DNA from: an uncultured Flavobacteriales bacterium
Lineage (GTDB): Bacteria; Bacteroidota; Bacteroidia; Flavobacteriales_D; Sanyastnellaceae
NCBI GenBank assembly: GCA_938003665.1
Contig: CALKYI010000415.1
Location: 1-5,581, forward strand
DNA length: 5,581 nucleotides
Reading direction: 5' to 3'
Shown: in pieces, positions 1 through 5,581 of the stretch
Numbering within the stretch: the stretch's first letter is position 1
How the letters are laid out: every line of letters starts with the position of its first letter
Made by a program: the position numbers and the translations under genes
Notes under the pieces: generated by a model
Told to the model about the DNA's origin: nothing
Database searches by the model: none
Seen by the model: only the letters and a program-made list of their open reading frames with translations

Positions 1-1110
1 ACCGACCACCCGTCGTTGACTGCCGCCTACCTCAATGGCCACCTGGACAACGCGGATAAGCTCCCTCGCCAACTCGGCCCCGACTGGCTGGAACTGACGG
101 GCGCCTACAAAAACAACCTCAAGGGCGTCGACATCCGAATCCCACTTCATGCGTTGACTGCCATCACTGGCGTAAGCGGATCGGGCAAAAGCACCCTGGT
201 CAATCAGGTCTTCCTCCCCTTGCTCCGGGCCGAGCTGGAAGGGCTCGGCGGCGGACAATCGGCCCTCGGGGCGTTGTCGGGCAGTGTGCACAAGATTGGC
301 GCCTTGGAATTTGTCGACCAGAACCCCATTGGTAAGTCGTCGCGAAGTAATCCCGTCACGTACGTCAAGGCGTACGACGAGATTCGGCAGTTGTTCAGTG
401 GCACAGGTATCGCCAAGGCGCGCGGCTACAAACCCTCCCACTTCAGTTTCAACGTGGCTGGCGGCCGCTGCGAGACGTGCGAAGGCGAAGGCCAAGTGAC
501 CATCGGCATGCAGTTCATGGCAGATTTGAAATTGCGGTGCGACGTGTGCAAAGGCCGCCGTTTCCAGGATGAAATCCTCGATGTCAAATGGAACGGCCGG
601 CACATTGCCGACGTCCTCGACATGACGGTCGCCGATGCCATTGATTTCTTCGCCCCCGCAGCCGAAGACAAAAAGCCCAGCGCCGTGCAAAAACGCCTCC
701 TCGCCAAGCTGCAGCCCCTCCTCGATGTAGGGCTGGGCTATGTGACCCTCGGACAGAGCAGTAACACCCTGAGCGGCGGAGAAGCCCAGCGCATCAAACT
801 GGCCACCTTCCTCGGACGCGGCGACCGCCAAGAACACACCTTGTTCGTTTTTGATGAGCCGACCACCGGCTTGCACGCCTACGATGTCCAAAAACTCATG
901 GTTTCGCTCAACGCCCTCCTCGAAATGGGCCACACCGTGCTGGTCATCGAGCACCAACTCGATGTCATCGCGCAAGCCGACTACATCATTGACATGGGAC
1001 CCGGTGGCGGGGACGCAGGCGGAACCGTGGTGTGCCAGGGCGCTCCCGAAGCCATAGCAACCTGTACGGACTCACTTACCGGCAAACACCTCAAACCCAA
1101 ATTGAAATGA
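1..1110 (+). CDS. uvrA: UvrA-type excinuclease ATPase subunit, C-terminal part (5' end outside window)
   Basis: This is the C-terminal 369 codons of a UvrA-family protein, the damage-recognising ABC ATPase of nucleotide excision repair, acting in the cytoplasm with UvrB. The frame is open to base 1, so the TTG at 16 is not a real start. The first ATPase domain lies outside the window; full UvrA is normally about 930-950 residues. Visible in order: Walker A GVSGSGKST (169-195); the Q-loop region VDQNPIG followed by RSNP (from about 313); a CxxC-X19-CxxC zinc finger (469-549); the ABC signature LSGGEAQRIKLA (from 769); Walker B LFVFDEP (841-861); the switch His of VIEH (952-954); and the typical C-terminal end LTGKHLKPKL. 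All catalytic motifs of the second ATPase half look intact. The gene overlaps msrB by four bases. Several Bacteroidota carry more than one UvrA homologue, so this may be a paralogue rather than the main housekeeping copy. Confidence 0.92.
   Translation, partial: TDHPSLTAAYLNGHLDNADKLPRQLGPDWLELTGAYKNNLKGVDIRIPLHALTAITGVSGSGKSTLVNQVFLPLLRAELEGLGGGQSALGALSGSVHKIGALEFVDQNPIGKSSRSNPVTYVKAYDEIRQLFSGTGIAKARGYKPSHFSFNVAGGRCETCEGEGQVTIGMQFMADLKLRCDVCKGRRFQDEILDVKWNGRHIADVLDMTVADAIDFFAPAAEDKKPSAVQKRLLAKLQPLLDVGLGYVTLGQSSNTLSGGEAQRIKLATFLGRGDRQEHTLFVFDEPTTGLHAYDVQKLMVSLNALLEMGHTVLVIEHQLDVIAQADYIIDMGPGGGDAGGTVVCQGAPEAIATCTDSLTGKHLKPKLK
1107..1110 (+). other. ATGA stop/start overlap coupling uvrA to msrB
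   Basis: The four bases ATGA hold the msrB start (1107-1109) and the uvrA stop TGA (1108-1110). There is no room for a separate promoter and no Shine-Dalgarno-like sequence before it, so translation of msrB probably depends on ribosomes ending uvrA. The overlap is seen directly; coupling is inferred. Confidence 0.85.
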
Positions 1111-1604
1111 CCCTTCGCCATTGGATCCCCACAGCCGTGCTCATCCTCGCAACCGGTTGCAGCACAGCTCAAGAACCTGAGATCAAGCCCGCCATTGATT
1201 GGAGCGAGAAGCTCACCGATGAGCAATTCCGGATCCTCCGGCAATGCGGCACGGAGCCGCCATTCACGGGGGCCTTTTGGGACCACCACGAGGATGGAGT
1301 ATACTGCTGTGCCGGGTGCAGTCAGGCGCTTTTCGATAGCCACGACAAGTACGACAGCGGCAGCGGGTGGCCAAGTTTTTTTGAAGTCCTGGCGGAAAAG
1401 GCCATCACCACGCGCACCGATTACAAATTGGGGTACCCACGTACGGAGCTCCTATGCAGCGCCTGCGATGGGCACTTGGGGCACGTATTTGGCGATGGTC
1501 CAGAGCCGACCGGGCTTCGCTACTGCATCAATAGCGCTTCACTAGCATTCGTCCCGCGCGATTCTGCGCAGGTCGTTCGTGAAATTCCTAAAATTGTCGA
1601 TTAG
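1107..1604 (+). CDS. msrB: Methionine-R-sulfoxide reductase MsrB, predicted lipoprotein
   Basis: A 165-residue MsrB, which reduces methionine-R-sulfoxide in proteins. The start at 1107 is chosen because it yields a lipoprotein signal peptide, a hydrophobic run ending LILATGC with Cys18 as the lipidation site, and overlaps the uvrA stop as ATGA. The reading frame opens further upstream, but that part would lie inside uvrA and would spoil the signal. The MsrB domain spans about residues 34-152: GTEPPFTG (48-55), zinc ligands Cys68/Cys71 and Cys117/Cys120, SGSGWPSF (84-91), GHLGHVFGDGP (122-132) and the active-site motif RYCINSASL with catalytic Cys140 (codon 1524-1526). No resolving Cys is evident at the position used by many MsrBs, but Cys47 just before GTEPPF could serve. 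The lipid anchor implies an envelope location, probably the periplasmic face of the outer membrane. No clear surface-export signal follows Cys18. It would need a periplasmic thiol donor (inference). Confidence 0.95.
   Translation: MTLRHWIPTAVLILATGCSTAQEPEIKPAIDWSEKLTDEQFRILRQCGTEPPFTGAFWDHHEDGVYCCAGCSQALFDSHDKYDSGSGWPSFFEVLAEKAITTRTDYKLGYPRTELLCSACDGHLGHVFGDGPEPTGLRYCINSASLAFVPRDSAQVVREIPKIVD
1601..1604. other. Overlapping stop codons of two convergent genes
   Basis: The bases TTAG give the msrB stop TAG (1602-1604) on the plus strand and the stop TAA (1603-1601) of the secreted-protein gene on the minus strand. No spacer separates the convergent transcription units. I see no GC-rich hairpin with a T-run on either strand around 1560-1650, so the transcripts probably overlap at their 3' ends (inference). 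Confidence 0.9.
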
Positions 1605-2224
1605 CGTCCGCAGGTAAAGGTGATACCCTCTGCCTGGATCAACTGCGCTCCGCTTTCCACATTGCCCTCGGCGTCGAGGATGGCCTTGGTGCGGCCGTGG
1701 ATGTTGATAAGGCCGTTGACGGTACCCGTAGTGGTGAACTGAGCAATCAGGATGCGCTTATCTGCGGGAGCCAAGGCTTGGCGCTTGTCCGGCAAAACAA
1801 ACCATGCACCGTTGTCTGTGGTCAACGTCCCTCCTTTTTCGAAGGCATCAAAAAACGTGGTTTCCGGCGGAAAGGCCGTCAATGAGTTCATGTAGTTGTC
1901 CTCCAAACCGATGGTCACCCAGGAATCGTAAGCGAGGGTTGCATCGTTTTCAACGTCATAACGCTGCACCTCTGCAGCCATACCACCCCCCTTGGGATGC
2001 TGGAAAAAACCGCTAGCGCATGAAATTTCAAGCGGCTTGCCTGCTTCCCCAAAGATGGCATCTATCACATCGCCTTCGCTTTCCATGACCGCGTAGACGC
2101 GGTAGGTGCGTCCGGCGACAACGCCACCATTGTCTACTTCATCCACTTCGATGTGGGAAAACTGACCCCATACCATTGCGGGGGCCAACAGCATCGCCAA
2201 AGCGCTCAACTTCATGTTTTTCAT
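1601..2224 (-). CDS. Small secreted protein of unknown function, third gene of the adhesin cluster
   Basis: A 207-residue protein with a clear N-terminal signal peptide (hydrophobic residues 6-19, likely cleavage VWG|Q at 20/21). Function unknown. After the signal comes a single domain with distinctive stretches: AGRTYRVYAVMES (37-49), DAIFGE (55-60), SGFFQ (71-75), YDSWVTIGLED (99-109), WFVLPDKRQAL (141-151) and GLINIHGRT (171-179). From memory this resembles a domain found repeatedly in large secreted Bacteroidota proteins, but I could not check it and give no name. It has only two Cys, 69 and 205, which could pair. There is no type A or type B sorting domain at the C terminus, so it is likely periplasmic or bound to a partner rather than exported by T9SS. 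The start at 2224 gives MKNMK; the ATG at 2215, preceded by an A-rich run, is an equally good start. It lies 23 bp after the PorP/SprF gene. Confidence 0.88.
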   Translation of the reverse strand: MKNMKLSALAMLLAPAMVWGQFSHIEVDEVDNGGVVAGRTYRVYAVMESEGDVIDAIFGEAGKPLEISCASGFFQHPKGGGMAAEVQRYDVENDATLAYDSWVTIGLEDNYMNSLTAFPPETTFFDAFEKGGTLTTDNGAWFVLPDKRQALAPADKRILIAQFTTTGTVNGLINIHGRTKAILDAEGNVESGAQLIQAEGITFTCGR

Positions 2225-2247
2225 ACGTCAGTCGTTGGAATTGCTTC

Positions 2248-3216
2248 TTATTTCACAATTCGGTTACGTTCTAATATACGACGAGAATTCATGGAATTCG
2301 AACGGAAACCGGTAGAACGCGGTACAAAATAGGTTAAGCAGATCTCGTGCGAGTGCGGGCTGAGGTAGCGCGCAGCCGTACTCGTGATGTCATACACGTA
2401 GGACAATCCGAACGGCCCGTACTGCCCTCCCACGCCCATGACAACCGCATCGTTGGTGCGGAAGCCCAAGCTCACCCACGCCATGTCAGCGTACCATCCA
2501 CGGAGGTACACATCGAGCTGCGCAGGGGTGCGCTCCGTAACGCGGACCAACGCTGAAGGCTCAATGACGAAGTCATTAGAGACCTGGTACTTGTAGTGAC
2601 CCATGAAGCGGAAATGGCGAACTTGTTTGTTGTCCAATCCGCCTTGAATGGGTGAATTTTCCAAGCCTGTCGACGATTGGATCAAGTGCGGAATCGCAAA
2701 TCCAAAAGCATACGCCTCACTGAAGACCATCAGACCAAAGTGCGCGTCGATGGAAACGGATTGTTCCATGCCGTAGTTCAACGCAGGATCTTCAACGTCC
2801 CACACGTCCAAGTCATTGTCAAAGGACCATTGGTTGGCCATCAGGCTCAATCCAAATGACACCGCGTCGTAGTTGTTCAAGTCAATGGTGTACGAACCGC
2901 CCAACTCAATACCCGTGCGCTTGATGGCACCGCCCGTGTCGTCTGAATAGACGATGCCGCCCACGCCGACGCGGTTGGGCAACGCGGTGTGGCCGCTGAG
3001 GGTCATGGTCTCCGGTGCGCCTTCGAACCCGGTCCATTGATTGCGGTACTGCATGGTAATGGGCGTTTCCGGCAACGTCCCGGCAATGGCCGGATTGCTC
3101 AAAAACGGATTGGTCATGAACTGCGACCGGCGGAACAATTGCTGCGCTTGTGCCTCAGGGGCTACCAAAGCGAGGCCCAAGGCCACAAAAATCAGGGGGA
3201 GAATGAATTGCTTCAT
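2248..3216 (-). CDS. PorP/SprF-family type IX secretion outer-membrane protein
   Basis: A 322-residue predicted outer-membrane beta-barrel of the PorP/SprF family. Members of this family assist secretion or surface attachment of T9SS substrates with type B C-terminal domains, as SprF does for SprB in Flavobacterium johnsoniae (established knowledge). Visible: a signal peptide with cleavage AQA|QQ at 24/25; the N-terminal family motif QFMTNPFLSNPAIAG (32-46); RNQWTGFEGAP (58-68), matching the family R-QW-GF-GAP pattern; many alternating amphipathic strands; and SPHSHEICLTYF near the end (286-297). Length is typical. The start at 3216 is only seven bases after the stop of the adhesin gene, so the pair is almost certainly co-transcribed. 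Oddly, the protein does not end at the last strand: residues 301-322 form a basic tail with five Arg and one Lys against one Glu, using ATA and TTA codons. Which member of the family this is cannot be told, so no symbol is given. Confidence 0.94.
   Translation of the reverse strand: MKQFILPLIFVALGLALVAPEAQAQQLFRRSQFMTNPFLSNPAIAGTLPETPITMQYRNQWTGFEGAPETMTLSGHTALPNRVGVGGIVYSDDTGGAIKRTGIELGGSYTIDLNNYDAVSFGLSLMANQWSFDNDLDVWDVEDPALNYGMEQSVSIDAHFGLMVFSEAYAFGFAIPHLIQSSTGLENSPIQGGLDNKQVRHFRFMGHYKYQVSNDFVIEPSALVRVTERTPAQLDVYLRGWYADMAWVSLGFRTNDAVVMGVGGQYGPFGLSYVYDITSTAARYLSPHSHEICLTYFVPRSTGFRSNSMNSRRILERNRIVK
2271..2302 (-). promoter_or_regulatory. Weak candidate Bacteroidota-type promoter inside the end of the PorP/SprF gene
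   Basis: On the minus strand, TATATTAG (2278 to 2271) matches five of the six fixed bases of the Bacteroidota -7 element TAnnTTTG. TTCG (2302 to 2299), three of four bases of the -33 TTTG, lies 20 bases upstream of it. This AT-rich patch stands out in an otherwise GC-rich region and would place a transcript start roughly 40 bases before the secreted-protein gene. It overlaps coding sequence, and such short matches arise by chance, so this is only a candidate. Confidence 0.2.
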
Positions 3217-3223
3217 GGGTGCT

Positions 3224-5581
3224 TTAGTATTTCAAGGTTACAGTTCCCGTGATCGGATCCTTGTCACCGGCAAATTCAATGACGTAATAGTAATCGGCCA
3301 TCGGCAGTGGCGCGTTGTTGTAGCGGCCATCCCATCGTTCTTGGTACCCCAACGAGTAGAACACCTGTTGACCCCATCGGTTGAACACGCGCACATCGGC
3401 TGTGGGGAAGAATTCCAATCCACCAACGATCCATTCGTCGTTATAGCCGTCGCCGTTGGGCGTAATCGCCTCCGCGATGAAGAAGCAGCCAATGGTAGGC
3501 TCCACAGTGACTACGCGGGTCAACGTGCATCCCAAGCTGTCCGTCACCACTACCGAATACGTGTCTTCATACAAGCCCGTGGCCGTCGCTGTCGTCTGGG
3601 CGTCTTCATCGCTCCAGAGGTATTCAATGGGTTGGAACCCGCCGACCACCGAAGCCGTTGCCGTTCCGTCTTGCTCATTCCAGCACGTAACCGGAGAACT
3701 GAGCATGTTGATGATCATATCGGTATCCACATCCGCAGCCACCGTAAAGGCCGTGTCTTCAATGCAACCAGTTGAATCGATGGCTGTGATATTATAAATC
3801 CCCTCGTAGAGGTTCAACAAGTCAATGCCCTCTTCCAACACGTCCCAGCTGATGTCGCCGGTTCCGCCAATCGGGAAGATGTTGACCTCCCCATCGTTCA
3901 TTCCGGTGCACGTCACGTTGGTGACGTCGATGAGCACCTCAATCGGATCGGGTTCCATGATTTCAAACTGGGTCGAATCCATGCAGCCATTCGCATCTAC
4001 GACGGTCGCTGTGTACTCCCCTGCGCAGAGCGCCGCAAAGTTGTAATCCTCGTTGCCGTTTAGCGTCAGCTGCACCGTGCCGGTTCCGCCACTGAAATCC
4101 ACGATGGCCGTACCATCGCAATCACCACCGCAAACGACGTCTTCCAAGAACAACCACTCCACTTGCAAAGAATCCGGTTCAACAATGTCTGCGGCTTCCG
4201 TGATGAGGCAACCGTTTTCGTCTTGCACGGTAACGCCGATGGGACCTTCGTCGAGGTTCTCCAGCGTGTAAGGCAGGGCACCATCTTCGGGCTCCACCAG
4301 ATTCAATGCGCCCGTTCCACCGATGCCCTCCACCATCAGCATGCCGTCGGCATACGATGTGCAGGTGATTTCCGTCGGGGTCAAGATGAGTTGGATGGCG
4401 TCCGGCTCGATGAGCAATTGCGGATCGGAACTCACTTCGCATCCCACCTCATCCATGACCGTCACCACGTAGGTGCCTGCCGCTACATCAAAGCAGGGAT
4501 CGAACTGGAAAGCCCCAGCCGGTGGATCCACTTGGAAACTCAGAGCGCCTGTTCCGCCAGTGGCGTTCTCGACGCAAATCGAACCGTTGGCCTCCCCGTT
4601 GCACGTCACATCCTCGATCACCAGGTCGAAGAAGATGGAGTCCGGTGCCATGACCTGGAAAGCCTCCTGAACCACGCAACCGTTTTCGTCAATCGCATTG
4701 GCGATGTAGTCTCCCACGCACAAATCCTCGTCATCGTATTCATTTTCGTCGGCATCGGTTACCGCGTAATCAAATACACCGGAACCGCCGAATGCTGCGA
4801 TGTTCACCTCCCCGTCGCACGTCTCCGCACACAGCAGGTCGCTCACCGCGATCTCAATTGTCACCGGGTCGGGTTCAACGATGCTGACATTTGTCTCCAC
4901 CTGGCAATCGTTCGCATCTGTAACGATCAGCAGGTAATCAGCGGCTTCCAGGTCCGTCACGGTGAAGTCCACGGTGCCTTCACCCGAAATGTTAGTACCG
5001 AGGTTTGGAGAACCCGCCAAGGTCAGTGTGCCTGTACCACCGCTCATGAAGCCTTCGATGATTCCATCTCCATACGAGAAGCACGTGATGTTTTCGGCCG
5101 TCGCCTCGAGCACCAGTGGTTCGATGCACGCAATGGTAATCGACGTATCCAACATGCACCCGTTGGCATCGGTGATTTCGAAATCCCACTCGCCATTGCC
5201 GTTCACACAATCCAGACCAACCCACTGGTTGTTGAGGTCCGGTAATACGCCCGATCCAGTTCCTGTAGCAGAGAACGCCACAATGTCATAGTTCGGCGTC
5301 CCTCCCTGGAAGTCGATTTCAATCACGCCCGACAGGTCGCCTGGGCATGTATTGTCTTCCAACAATTCCCATGTCGCGACCAATTCAGCCGGCTCAACGA
5401 ACGTGAATACATCCGAGGAGTCGCGGCACGTGTTGCCGTCGACAATGGCCACGAAATAGTCGCCTTCCAACAAGTCGTTGAATTCGTTGTCGTCCACTTG
5501 CGTGGCAATCAGCGTCGAATCGGTCGCATCAAAAAGTTCGTAGGTGATAGGCGATGCGCCGTTGACATTCACGTCAACGCT
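3224..5581 (-). CDS. Giant SprB-type repeat adhesin with type B T9SS sorting domain (5' end outside window)
   Basis: The C-terminal 785 codons of a large surface protein; the frame is open through the right edge, so the GTG at 5572 is not a credible start. It consists of tandem SprB-type repeats (one partial plus eight complete, 3491-5581) followed by a gliding-motility-associated C-terminal domain (3227-3490). Such proteins are exported by the type IX system and act as adhesins; SprB itself drives gliding. Repeats share the pattern TC-x(4-5)-DG, a GGTG turn, then D-x-NGC and EPD. Numbering from codon 5572, the repeat region (1-694) has about 130 acidic residues, no Lys, no His and only Arg50 and Arg686. 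Cysteines come in pairs, suggesting disulfides within each repeat. The next gene, seven bases on, is its likely PorP/SprF partner. Whether it moves along the surface in gliding or only sticks cells to particles cannot be told here. Confidence 0.94.
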   Translation of the reverse strand, partial: SVDVNVNGASPITYELFDATDSTLIATQVDDNEFNDLLEGDYFVAIVDGNTCRDSSDVFTFVEPAELVATWELLEDNTCPGDLSGVIEIDFQGGTPNYDIVAFSATGTGSGVLPDLNNQWVGLDCVNGNGEWDFEITDANGCMLDTSITIACIEPLVLEATAENITCFSYGDGIIEGFMSGGTGTLTLAGSPNLGTNISGEGTVDFTVTDLEAADYLLIVTDANDCQVETNVSIVEPDPVTIEIAVSDLLCAETCDGEVNIAAFGGSGVFDYAVTDADENEYDDEDLCVGDYIANAIDENGCVVQEAFQVMAPDSIFFDLVIEDVTCNGEANGSICVENATGGTGALSFQVDPPAGAFQFDPCFDVAAGTYVVTVMDEVGCEVSSDPQLLIEPDAIQLILTPTEITCTSYADGMLMVEGIGGTGALNLVEPEDGALPYTLENLDEGPIGVTVQDENGCLITEAADIVEPDSLQVEWLFLEDVVCGGDCDGTAIVDFSGGTGTVQLTLNGNEDYNFAALCAGEYTATVVDANGCMDSTQFEIMEPDPIEVLIDVTNVTCTGMNDGEVNIFPIGGTGDISWDVLEEGIDLLNLYEGIYNITAIDSTGCIEDTAFTVAADVDTDMIINMLSSPVTCWNEQDGTATASVVGGFQPIEYLWSDEDAQTTATATGLYEDTYSVVVTDSLGCTLTRVVTVEPTIGCFFIAEAITPNGDGYNDEWIVGGLEFFPTADVRVFNRWGQQVFYSLGYQERWDGRYNNAPLPMADYYYVIEFAGDKDPITGTVTLKY
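3227..3490 (-). other. Type B (gliding-motility-type, CHU_C-like) C-terminal sorting domain
   Basis: Residues 695-782 of the adhesin fragment. The hallmark TPNGDGYNDEW (704-714) is followed by VRVFNRWGQQVF (727-738), ERWDGR (745-750), LPMADYYYVIEF (756-767) and the terminal strand GTVTLKY. This is the pattern of the T9SS type B domain (TIGR04131/CHU_C). Four of the six Arg and both Lys visible in the protein are in this domain, in sharp contrast to the acidic repeats. The NGDGYND stretch looks like a calcium-binding loop (inference). Confidence 0.93.
3491..5581 (-). repeat. Tandem SprB-type protein repeat array, eight full units plus one partial
   Basis: Units are set from two residues before the first conserved Cys. 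Partial unit R0: 5354-5581. R1: 5090-5353. R2: 4838-5089. R3: 4610-4837. R4: 4370-4609. R5: 4139-4369. R6: 3917-4138. R7: 3692-3916. R8: 3491-3691. Unit length is 67-88 residues, shortening toward the C terminus. Each unit has one Cys at the start (76, 164, 248, 324, 404, 481, 555, 630) and one in the D-x-x-GC motif near the end (139, 223, 299, 378, 455, 530, 603, 682). R1, R3, R4 and R6 carry two extra Cys each. Sequence divergence between units is considerable, so this is an old array rather than a recent DNA expansion. Confidence 0.9.

Noticed and set aside
16..18. TTG as start of the UvrA-type protein
   Set aside because: The frame stays open to base 1 and the residues before it (TDHPS) fit the UvrA family, so the true start is outside the window.
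1032..1106. Upstream start for msrB in the same frame
   Set aside because: It would add 25 residues translated from inside uvrA and bury the lipoprotein signal; the ATG at 1107 fits better.
981..1343. Minus-strand open frame of 120 codons over the uvrA/msrB junction
   Set aside because: It is antisense to two strong genes, with no signal, domain or start context of its own.
2285..2299. GAATTC-ATG-GAATTC inverted repeat as an operator or hairpin
   Set aside because: It is short, sits in coding sequence (NSMNS), and its stem of six A/T-rich pairs with a three-base loop is no better than chance.
3041..3775. Plus-strand open frame of 244 codons across the porP-like/adhesin junction
   Set aside because: It is antisense to two well-supported genes and its product is Arg/Val/His-rich with no family features.
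3850..5040. Recurring GGTTCCGCC-like short DNA repeats suggesting a CRISPR or iteron array
   Set aside because: They are imperfect, about 220-250 bases apart, and all encode the GGTG turn of the protein repeats.
4163..5245. Long open frame of 360 codons on the plus strand, antisense to the adhesin repeats
   Set aside because: It is the mirror of the repeat array, has no recognisable domain, and is open mainly because the adhesin's codon choice avoids triplets that read as stops on the other strand.
5570..5572. GTG as start of the adhesin
   Set aside because: It lies within a repeat unit, lacks a following signal peptide, and the frame continues to the window edge.

Overview
This window looks like Bacteroidota chromosome, most likely from a relatively GC-rich marine or gliding-type lineage. 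That rests on three things: a type IX secretion system (T9SS) type B C-terminal sorting domain, SprB-type repeats and a PorP/SprF-family outer-membrane protein side by side; the absence of Shine-Dalgarno-like sequences before the starts; and short Bacteroidota-style signal peptides with Gln right after the cleavage site. The genus cannot be read from the sequence. The window is almost entirely coding. No gap between genes exceeds 23 bp, and I see no RNA gene, insertion sequence, CRISPR array or convincing terminator.

Left part, plus strand (1-1604). The 3' part of a uvrA-type excinuclease gene is cut by the left window edge. It runs straight into msrB, a methionine-R-sulfoxide reductase with a lipoprotein signal, through an ATGA stop/start overlap at 1107-1110. 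The two genes are probably co-transcribed and translationally coupled. Together they would repair DNA in the cytoplasm and oxidised methionine in the cell envelope.

Right part, minus strand (5581-1601). Three genes in one direction form a tight cluster, read from right to left. The first is a very large repeat protein, cut by the right window edge, with eight complete SprB-type repeats, one partial repeat and a gliding-motility-type (type B) C-terminal domain. Seven bases later comes a PorP/SprF-family outer-membrane protein. After another 23 bases comes a small secreted protein of unknown function. The first two are a classic pair: type B substrates of T9SS commonly need a co-encoded PorP/SprF-like partner to be exported and anchored. 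The third may be an accessory of the same adhesin system, but only its position suggests this.

The two transcription units converge with their stop codons overlapping inside the four bases TTAG (1601-1604). The most unusual observation is the composition of the adhesin. Its visible repeat region (694 codons) has about 130 Asp/Glu but no Lys, no His and only two Arg, giving 635 consecutive residues with no basic residue at all. The cysteine pattern also suggests a higher-order duplication of a three-repeat block. The PorP/SprF partner ends in a short basic tail encoded by AT-richer sequence, which also holds a weak promoter-like motif for the third gene.
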